Shown in pieces: positions 56,001 to 64,000 of a DNA stretch of 64,000 bases (the stretch's first letter is position 1; each line of letters opens with the position of its first letter). The notes below the pieces were generated by a model. The model was given only the letters and a program-made list of their open reading frames with translations, was not told where the DNA came from and searched no databases. Made by a program: the position numbers and the translations under genes. The DNA comes from Closterium sp. Naga37s-1 (Eukaryota; Streptophyta; Zygnematophyceae; Desmidiales; Closteriaceae), in assembly GCA_947471745.1 (NCBI GenBank), contig CANJKZ010000262.1, forward strand, positions 1,483,501 to 1,547,500, in the 5' to 3' direction.

Positions 56001-59000
56001 GAGATGGAGGAGGTGTCCTCCGAGGAGGCTGAGGTGGAGGGCTCTCTGCGCGCCCGCGCCGCCCGCGCCAGGGGGGACGCTCGCCGCGCTGCGGGCAGCA
56101 AGGGTGCGCCAGAGGGCGAGGCGGAGGGGCCAGTGGGCGGGCACGCAGGCAGGGGGGCGTGGGGCAAGGAGGGGGGGGATGAGAACGAGAGGATGGAGGG
56201 GGGCGATGAGAGTGGGAGGGGCGAGGGGTGTGGGGAGACTCAGCGGCTGGAGGGGGGCGATGAGACCGGCAACGAGGGGGAGGGCGCGGGGGCGGCAGTG
56301 GCAGCACAGCAGAGCCGGCACGAGGGGGCTAGAGCCGACATCATTGCGTGCGTGAGCACGGGTCCCACGCAGGGCAGCAGCATGCAGGGCGGTGGCGGTG
56401 GCGGTGGCGGTGGCGGGGAGGGAGGTGACAGGGGTCGTGTGGAGCAGCAGTTGTCGGCAGCGGCGTTTCTTGTGCCGTCCACACGTGCTCCGGCTGCCAG
56501 CACGGCAGGCAGGGGAGGTGTGGGTGGGGAAGAGGGTGTGCCTGGAGGTGTGGCGTCAGCGGGAGGCAGTGGCGCAGTGGGATGCAGTGCGGTGGGGCAC
56601 GGGGATGGCGCACAGCAGCGGGGCAGGGCGGTTGAGGGGCAGGGGAGGCGGGGGCGGGCGGCAGAGGGCAGGGCGGGCGGCAGTGAGTTCCTGGAGCCGC
56701 CTCAGAAGCGCCGCCACGTGGACGCGTCCTCCTCCCACGCGCCCCGCCCCCCTGCCTCGCGCGCTGCCTTGGGCGTGGGGCCACGAGGCAAGGCTGCGGG
56801 CGCAGGGGGAGGAGGGGCTGGGAGAGGGGTGGTTGGAGGGAAGGGGGCGGGAGGCAAGGTCGGTGAAGCCCTGGGTGCTGCTACTGCGTCTCCTCCTGCT
56901 GCTGCTGGCGCTGGTGCTGCTGCTGAGCTTGCTTCTGCTGTGGGGGCTGGCGCTGGTGCTGGTGCTGGTGGTGGCGCAGCAGCAGGGGCAGGGGCAGGGG
57001 CAGGGGCGTTGGGCGGGGTGGGGGGCGAGTGGGCGCGGGCGTCGTCGGTGTACGCAACCAACACGGACTTCAGTGAGCGCGATGACACCAGCGCTGACAG
57101 CGTTGACAACCTGCCGCCCCCCCTCGACCTGCACGCCCAGGGGGCAGCGCAGGGGGGGGTGGCGGGGGCGGGAGGGCAGGGGGGCGAGCAGATGGAGGTA
57201 GCCAGTGAGGTGGCGGGCGTTGTGGAGCGCGGGGCAGAGATGGGTGGGGGAGAGGAAGGGAGCAGCAGGGGGGGACATGTGCAGTTGTCACCTGGGGCGC
57301 AGGCGGGTGTGGGGGATGAGGCAAAGGAGAGGGCAGAGGCAGAGGGCCGCATGGGGGAGGGACGAGGCTTTGAGGGGGAAGCTGTTGCCGAGGGCATGGG
57401 GATGCAGGGGGGGATGGGAGGAGCGGAGCAGGGGGGTGTTGCTGCTCACAGCACTGCCGCCAGCGCTGGTGCTGCCACTGCCGCCGCTGCTGCTGCTGTT
57501 GCTGGGTCGGCCATGGGTGTGGGCGCAGGGGCTGTGGGTGCGGGCGTGAGTGCAGCGAGTGCAGGGCGCATTGAGGCGCGTGTGGGGGGGACGGTGGGGG
57601 CGGAGGGCGAGGAGGGGCTGAGCAAGAGCGGAGAGGGGGGGGGCGGGGGGGAGGGCGAGGCGGCGACGAACGCGGCGGTGATCAGCACGGGCACGGCGGG
57701 GGACGACGCGGAGGGGCCGGGCGGGGGCAGTGTGGCGATGGGGGCGAGCGTGGAGGTGGAGGCGCAGGCGCTGGAGGGCGACGTCGTGGACGCCTCGCGC
57801 GCCCTCGCCTCCACCGACGCCCCCGCCTCCGCCGGCGCCCCTCCCCACGCTCCCACTGCTGCGCCGGCTGCTGTGGCGCTCTCTGCCTGCCGCAGCGTGG
57901 TGGGCGGCGCCTGGGGGGGCGCTTCTGGCGGCGCTGCTGGCACAGGGGCGGGCAGTGCGCCTAGGGGCGCGGAGAGGCAGCATGGGGAGGGCTCAGGGGG
58001 GAGAGGGGCAGAGGGGGAGGGGGAGGGGCATGTGGAGAGGGGAGGCGCCAGGCAGGTGGAGAGTTTCAGCTTTGCAGGGGGAGGATGGGGTGGGCGATGG
58101 GGTGGAGGGGAGGACGGGGGCAGAAGGCGAGGGGAAGCTGGGGAAGAGATAAGGGGGAATGCGGTGGGAGGGCTGGGTGAGATGGAAGCTGGGATTGGTG
58201 GGGAGCACCTTGGGCAGACGGGGGAGGGCATGGGGGAGGGGATGGGGGAGGGGATGGGCGAGGGTGCAGGTATGACAGGAGTTGAGCAGGTGACGGTGGG
58301 GGGTGTAGAGGTAGCGGAGACAGGGGGGGGAACGGGGGCGACGGGGGGAAGGGAAGGACGGGGCAGTGGCGGGCTGGGGGAGGGGCGGAGGGGAAGCAGC
58401 GTGGGGAAGGGAGGTGAGGAGGCGGCAAGGGGTGAGGTTGGAGGGGGGGAGGGGGCGGGGGAAGCGAAGGAAGGGCAGGGTGGGGGCCGTGAGTGGGGAG
58501 TGCAGAGGGAGGGTGCAGGGGAGACGGGGGGCCCAGAGGAGACCCGCGACACCACCCAGGGGCTGCTCATTGGGGAGGATGCTGACGGGGATGGCGATGC
58601 TGAGGTGGACGTCCGTGCTGACGTGGCGAATGCTGGAGCAACAGCAGGGGCAGCGGGCGTGCAGGAAGCAGCAGAGGGCACGGGGGAGGTGGGGCTGGCA
58701 GCAGGTGGGGCAGAGGGGGGCGGGGAGGGGGCGGTGGGGATGGATGTGGATGAGGGGCAGGGGGAGGGCGGGGGGGTGGCGGAGCAGCGTGGGCGAGTGG
58801 GGGAGCGGGCAGTTGGCGATGAGCGCGTGAGTGGCGGCGACGGCACAGGTGGCGTGAATGGGCAAGGAGAGGTGCGGGGGGGAGCAGGCAGCAGGCAGCA
58901 CAGGGGTGGGGAGGAGCGAGGCGAGCATGGAGGCAGTGGCGGTGCACCTGGGGGGGATGCAGACGAGGTGCCTGTGCAGGGAGAAAGGGGGGACGGCCAT

Positions 59001-62000
59001 GGGGGAGTGCATGGGGCTGGCAGGGAAGGGCAGACTGTGGATGGTACTGCCACTGCTGCTGCCCTTCATGCCCCGCCCGTTCCTGCTGCTCGTGCTGCAA
59101 GTGGTGCTGCCAACGGTGTGGGTCCACCTTGTGTGGGGGAGGCTGAGGTCAGCAGTGGCTCACCTCCCGCTGCTGCCAATGCTGCCACTCCTGCCACGCC
59201 GCCTGCTGTCAGTGCTGCTGCTCCCGCCCCTGTCTCTGCCCTTCCTGCCACTGACGTAGGGCCTCCCACTGGTGCGTATTGTTGTGCTCTCCCACCACTG
59301 CACTCTCTTCGCCCTTGAGTCCTCTCACCAATCTGCTCGTTCCAAAGTTGCTTTCACCTCACATATTTGTTTTTTCCCCGCGCCTCCGCTTTCACCTCAC
59401 TCTGCTCTCACATGTAGAATAGCCCTGCGCCGCCACCATTCACCAGCCCATCACCAAGCTTCACCATGTTCCACCACATGCACGGCCCATGCCGCCACAC
59501 TTTGCCACATGCCTCCGTGCAACCCTTTGCCCCCGTGTTCTGATGCAGATGAGCCGCAGCGCCTCTTTGACCCGCTGCTGAGCCACCGCCGCTTCTGCCC
59601 GTGGGTCAACGCCCTCGCCGCCTCCCACCGCCTCAAAGCCCTCGCTTCCCCCGCCCAGGACCTCAGCCTGTCTGCCTCGCCCCATGCCCACCGTCTCCCT
59701 GCCGTGCCCCCCTCCCACGGCGCCGACCCTGAGGCGGTGGAGGGGGGAGCGCCCGGATGGCAGCAGTGCCTGGCCGCGCTGCACCACGTGCTGCCCGCCG
59801 CCGCTGCCCCCGCTCACAGGCCGCTGCACTCCGTCGCCCACAGGGCTGCTGAGGGGCCCGACAGGGCGGCTGAAGGGGCGGCGGACTGGCTGCCTGGAGG
59901 AATGGACGCACTCGACTCGGTGGCGTCCTTCAAGGTAGGTGGCATCGTTCAAGGTAGGTGGCATCGTTCAAGGTAGGTGGCATCGTTCAAGGTAGGTGGC
60001 ATCGTTCAAGGTAGGTGGCATCGTTCAAGGTAGGTGGCATCGTTCAAGGTGGGTGGCATCGTTCAAGGTAGGTGGCATCGTTCAAGGTAGGTGGCATCGT
60101 TCAAGGTAGGTGGCATCGTTCAAGGTAGGTGGCATCGTTCAAGGTAGGTGGCATCGTTCAAGGTAGGTGGCATCGTTTAAGGTAGGTGGCATCGTTCAAG
60201 GTGGGTGGCATCGTTCAAGGTAGGTGGCATCGTTCAAGGTAGGTGGCATCGTTCAAGGTAGGTGGCATCGTTCAAGGTAGGTGGCATCGTTCAAGGTAGG
60301 TGGCATCGTTCAAGGTAGGTGGCATCGTTCAAGGTAGGTGGCATCGTTCAAGGTAGGTGGCATCGTTCAAGGTAGGTGGCATCGTTCAAGGTAGGTGGCA
60401 TCGTTCAAGGTAGGTGGCATCGTTCAAGGTAGGTGGCATCGTTCAAGGTAGGTGGCATCGTTCAAGGTAGGTGGCATCGTTCAAGGTAGGTGGCATCGTT
60501 CAAGGTAGGTGGCATCGTTCAAGGTAGGTGGCATCGTTCAAGGTAGGTGGCATCGTTCAAGGTAGGTGGCATCGTTCAAGGTAGGTGGCATCGTTCAAGG
60601 TAGGTGGCATCGTTCAAGGTGGGTGGCATCGTTCAAGGTGGGTGGCATCGTTCAAGGTAGGTGGCATCGTTGAAGGTAGGTGGCATCGTTGAAGGTGGGT
60701 GGCATCGTTCAAGGTGGGTGGCATCGTTCAAGGTAGGTGGCATCGTTCAAGGTAGGTGGCATCGTTCAAGGTAGGTGGCATCGTTCAAGGTAGGTGGCAT
60801 CGTTCAAGGTAGGTGGCATCGTTCAAGGTAGGTGGCATCGTTCAAGGTAGGTGGCATCGTTCAAGGTAGGTGGCATCGTTCAAGGTAGGTGGCATCGTTC
60901 AAGGTAGGTGGCATCGTTCAAGGTAGGTGGCATCGTTCAAGGTAGGTGGCATCGTTCAAGGTAGGTGGCATCGTTCAAGGTAGGTGGCATCGTTCAAGGT
61001 AGGTGGCATCGTTCAAGGTAGGTGGCATCGTTCAAGGTAGGTGGCATCGTTCAAGGTAGGTGGCATCGTTCAAGGTAGGTGGCATCGTTCAAGGTAGGTG
61101 GCATCGTTCAAGGTAGGTGGCATCGTTCAAGGTAGGTGGCATCGTTCAAGGTAGGTGGCATCGTTCAAGGTAGGTGGCATCGTTCAAGGTAGGTGGCATC
61201 GTTCAAGGTAGGTGGCATCGTTCAAGGTAGGTGGCATCGTTCAAGGTGGGTGGCATCGTTCAAGGTAGGTGGCATCGTTCAAGGTAGGTGGCATCGTTCA
61301 AGGTAGGTGGCATCGTTCAAGGTGGGTGGCATCGTTCAAGGTAGGTGGCATCGTTCAAGGTAGGTGGCATCGTTCAAGGTAGGTGGCATCGTTCAAGGTA
61401 GGTGGCATCGTTCAAGGTAGGTGGCATCGTTCAAAGTAGGTGGCATCATTCAAAGTAGGTGGCATCGTTCAAGGTAGGTGGCATCGTTCAAGGTAGGTGG
61501 CATCGTTCAAGGTAGGTGGCATCGTTCAAGGTAGGTGGCATCGTTCAAGGTAGGTGGCATCGTTCAAGGTAGGTGGCATCGTTCAAGGTAGGTGGCATCG
61601 TTCAAGGTAGGTGGCATCGTTCAAGGTAGGTGGCATCGTTCAAGGTAGGTGGCATCGTTCAAGGTAGGTGGCATCGTTCAAGGTAGGTGGCATCGTTCAA
61701 GGTAGGTGGCATCGTTCAAGGTAGGTGGCATCGTTCAAGGTAGGTGGCATCGTTCAAGGTAGGTGGCATCGTTCAAGGTAGGTGGCATCGTTCAAGGTAG
61801 GGTGGCATCGTTCAAGGTGGGTGGCATCGTTCAAGGTAGGTGGCATCGTTCAAGGTAGGTGGCATCGTTCAAGGTAGGTGGCATCGTTCAAGGTGGGTGG
61901 CATCGTTCAAGGTAGGTGGCATCGTTCAAGGTAGGTGGCATCGTTCAAGGTAGGTGGCATCGTTCAAGGTAGGTGGCATCGTTCAAGGTAGGTGGCATCG

Positions 62001-62411
62001 TTCAAAGTAGGTGGCATCCTTCAAAGTAGGTGGCATCGTTCAAGGTAGGTGGCATCGTTCAAGGTAGGTGGCATCGTTCAAGGTAGGTGGCATCGTTCAA
62101 GGTAGGTGGCATCGTTCAAGGTAGGTGGCATCGTTCAAGGTAGGTGGCATCGTTCAAGGTAGGTGGCATCGTTCAAGGTAGGTGGCATCGTTCAAGGTAG
62201 GTGGCATCGTTCAAGGTAGGTGGCATCGTTCAAGGTAGTTGGCATCGTTCAAGGTAGGTGGCATCGTTCAAGGTAGGTGGCATCGTTCAAGGTAGGTGGC
62301 ATCGCTCAAGGTAGGTGAAAGATCCTTTGGGGGCATGGGGCTCAGGTGCTGCGAGTGCGCGGAGCATGTTGGCTTGTGTTGCTAGGGATGCTCGTCTGGC
62401 CCGCCTTCTAG
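53071..62411 (+). CDS. C3HC zinc-finger protein, NIPA/ZC3HC1/ILP1-like, about 2,000 residues
   Basis: Relatives include human NIPA (ZC3HC1), which acts at the nuclear basket, and Arabidopsis IAP-like proteins. Exons: 53071-53373, 53524-53647, 53950-54287, 54426-59271 and 59549-59934, then possibly a 22-codon last exon 62346-62411. Phases agree. The C3HC domain reads CRPWERNDLLRRLATFKSTT, CARRGWVN, CEVCHARLSF and then HCAWRGNECDEALL. A second module holds IIAVCGWEPR and CALCGASVGVWNY (Rsm1-like). About 1,500 residues of Gly/Ala/Glu-rich sequence follow inside exon 4, far longer than in known relatives. Exon 5 restores the conserved end with FDPLLSHRRFCPWVNA and GWQQCLAALHHVL. Intron 2 starts with four extra copies of the exon 2 end, and intron 5 is almost entirely a 19-bp array. 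If intron 5 is not removed, the frame stops at 59976. Confidence 0.88.
53608..53807 (+). repeat. 40-bp array of NIPA exon 2 end plus 5' splice site, five copies
   Basis: The last ~35 nt of exon 2 (encoding CVPPTWSRAQ) and its GTCAG donor are repeated at an exact 40-bp period. Copies end at 53647 (true exon), 53687, 53727, 53767 and 53807. One copy has GCCAG instead of GTCAG. Confidence 0.96.
59919..62320 (+). repeat. 19-bp array of NIPA exon 5 end plus 5' splice site, about 125 copies
   Basis: The unit is GTAGGTGGCATCGTTCAAG. Its last 16 nt match the exon 5 end (GGTGGCGTCCTTCAAG) at 14 of 16 positions, and each unit re-creates CAAG|GTAGGT, a strong 5' splice site. Rare variants read GTGGGT, AAAGTAGGT, GTAGTT or GTTGAAG. 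Copies are otherwise nearly identical over 2.4 kb. Confidence 0.98.
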
Positions 62412-64000
62412 GACCGTTAGAAGGAGTCTAGTCTGGGCAGGCTAAGAAACGTTTTTGGGCAGGTAAAAAAACGTGCGAAGGTGGGAGGGGAGGGGGTTGG
62501 GAGGGGAGGGAGGGGGGGGTGGTTGGGCGCAGAGCAACCACAATGTAGGCGAGGGGTTGTGGGTGGTAGCCAGGTACTGCTGAGACTTCACTGGCCAAGA
62601 AGTTATATCATTTGGCGTGCCAGAACTCTTGTGCTCTTCCCCTTTTCCTTGCCTCCCTGTCTTGCTCTCCACATGATTGGTAATGACGGATGCACTATGT
62701 GCCATGCACCATCACATACCATGCGCATTCATGCATCCTGCCTCACGTGTTGTACATGCACACATGCATGGTGGCTCATGCGCGTGACAGGGTGACACGG
62801 TCTCATCTGTTCGAAGACTCTTCCAAGGCCGGCGTTCCTCGTCCTTTGTCTCTCGCACGCATCACTCCCCTCAGTAGTAATTCCATTCCACATTCAAGCG
62901 GCCTTTCAGTTGCACATGTGGCCAGGCCACTATGGCTGAACTTCCTGACCTGTTTAGCTCAGCTCTGCACAACCTTCATGCTTACCTGTCTTGTGACTTG
63001 TCTCCATTCATCCATCCGCAGTACCTTTTGGCAGGGATGGGTTGGAAAAACATTGCATGAAGAAGAAAGAGAAAAAAGGAATGTATAAAAAGCAGACACC
63101 TTCATTGCCCAGATACACTCATGACTCATCGCATATTGTTGAGAAACATGGCAGCTTATATTGTAAACCGAGAGAAATGGGTGACTTACAGATTACGTGG
63201 GTTGGTAGCCTTTATACACTCCACATTGATTAAGACAAGACTCTCCAAGGAGTCTGCAGAGCAGTCGTCAGCAGTCGTCATATTTCAGATCTCAATCATA
63301 CAGCACACTAGATTGCAAATTACAAAGATAATGAGGATATAACGAGACGAAAATAACTACCACTGGTATAGAGACGAGGCTAACGAGGCTACTAACTAGC
63401 GTAAGGGCGGGAGGGTGGGTTCTAGATTCAGATCTAGAAATGATTCGACTAGGTGGCAGGTCTGTGGACCTGCCACGAGATAAGGAGCAGATGACTCCTT
63501 ACTGCATAATCCTTTACAAGTCTTGTCATAATCTTTAAATTTTGAAAATTGTATTTAAAAATTTTACATATTAAGACAAGACTCTCCAAGGAGTCTGCAG
63601 AGCAGTCGTCATAGGAGATAAGAGACATTAGGTGCGTCGGGAGCAAGGCTCTAGAACTCAGGGTTTTACCTTAGTAGGGAAGGACGGAATGGAATGGAGG
63701 AACTATATACACTCACCTACTATTGTGGGGGAGGTTCCCAAGAAGAGAACAATGAAAGAAGTATCAGATGCGCGTAAGAATCGAGTGAGCAATAAGTTGC
63801 ACAGTGATTGTCGCAAGAAATCATCAGTAGCGATGAGGCGCCATCCATCTCGTAAGAGAACCTAAATAAAACCCTTTGGCAGTCGTTCGAGGATGTTAGT
63901 CGTTTATCCGACGACCGAGCACGTAAGTGATGAAGTCGGGAAGTTATGGTAGCTAACCATAGTTGTTGAATTGAGCATAATGTCAACATTGTGAAATAAC
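62412..64000. other. Intergenic, AT-rich distal region
   Basis: No recognised coding domain. DNA becomes AT-rich from about 63050. A 41-bp direct repeat occurs at 63229-63269 and 63571-63611, which may mark a transposon remnant. No LTR, TIR or RNA gene could be established. Confidence 0.5.
63229..63611. repeat. 41-bp direct repeat pair, 342 bp apart
   Basis: TTAAGACAAGACTCTCCAAG followed by GAGTCTGCAGAGCAGTCGTCA appears at both ends of this interval. In the first copy the last ten bases are repeated (GTCGTCAGCAGTCGTCA). Its origin is unknown. Confidence 0.85.

Noticed and set aside
63650..63990. tRNA or LTR end in the distal AT-rich region
   Set aside because: No cloverleaf, TG...CA ends or tRNA-complementary site could be identified by eye.

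Overview
This is nuclear DNA of a eukaryote with many introns, on the plant lineage. Every intron I placed follows GT-AG. Genic DNA is GC-rich, while transposons and some gaps are AT-richer. The gene set is plant-specific: a plastid trigger factor, a receptor-like cytoplasmic kinase, a TBL/DUF231 wall O-acetyltransferase, a DUF679 (DMP) membrane protein, a PSI1-type DUF3475/DUF668 protein, a GFA2-type mitochondrial DnaJ and a C3HC zinc-finger (NIPA/ILP1) protein. Together with very long Gly/Ala/Glu-rich insertions and heavy minisatellite load, this suggests a streptophyte green alga, perhaps a zygnematophyte such as Closterium. The organism is an inference; no species marker is present.

Layout. 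0.9-6.3 kb (-): trigger factor, 12 exons. 7.8-13.9 kb (+): kinase, 9 exons. 14.7-17.4 kb (-): TBL protein, 6 exons. 18.7-20.3 kb (+): intronless two-zinc-finger protein. 20.5-26.9 kb: Ty1/copia element on the minus strand, with both 444-bp LTRs, a GTTGT target duplication and inactivating lesions. 27.9-30.9 kb: apparently complete pogo/Tigger-like DNA transposon with TA target duplication and a four-exon transposase. 31.3-34.9 kb (-): DMP-like protein with a giant acidic tail. 36.0-42.6 kb (+): PSI1-like protein. 43.4-52.0 kb (-): DnaJ, 16 exons. 53.1-62.4 kb (+): NIPA/ILP1-like protein of about 2,000 residues. 62.4-64.0 kb: no recognised gene. Most genes form divergent pairs. Two of the divergent promoters hold PIF/Harbinger-like MITEs with a shared terminus, and a third holds a nested foldback element.

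The most unusual signal is the repeated tandem copying of exon 3' ends together with their 5' splice sites. Clear cases lie in the trigger factor, PSI1, DnaJ and NIPA genes, and the kinase gene has related whole or partial exon echoes. Three of these arrays share a 19-bp period: about 42 copies in the DnaJ gene, about 125 copies filling an intron of the NIPA gene, and about five copies in PSI1. Each unit is the last 12-16 nt of the exon plus the first intron bases, so the introns carry long arrays of potential 5' splice sites. I infer that this is either a route of intron growth or a source of isoforms.

The host genes do not form one pathway. They are unrelated housekeeping, signalling and cell-wall genes. 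Exon boundaries were placed by hand from splice signals, reading phase and family homology. In the genes where I list every exon, the reading phases agree across all junctions.
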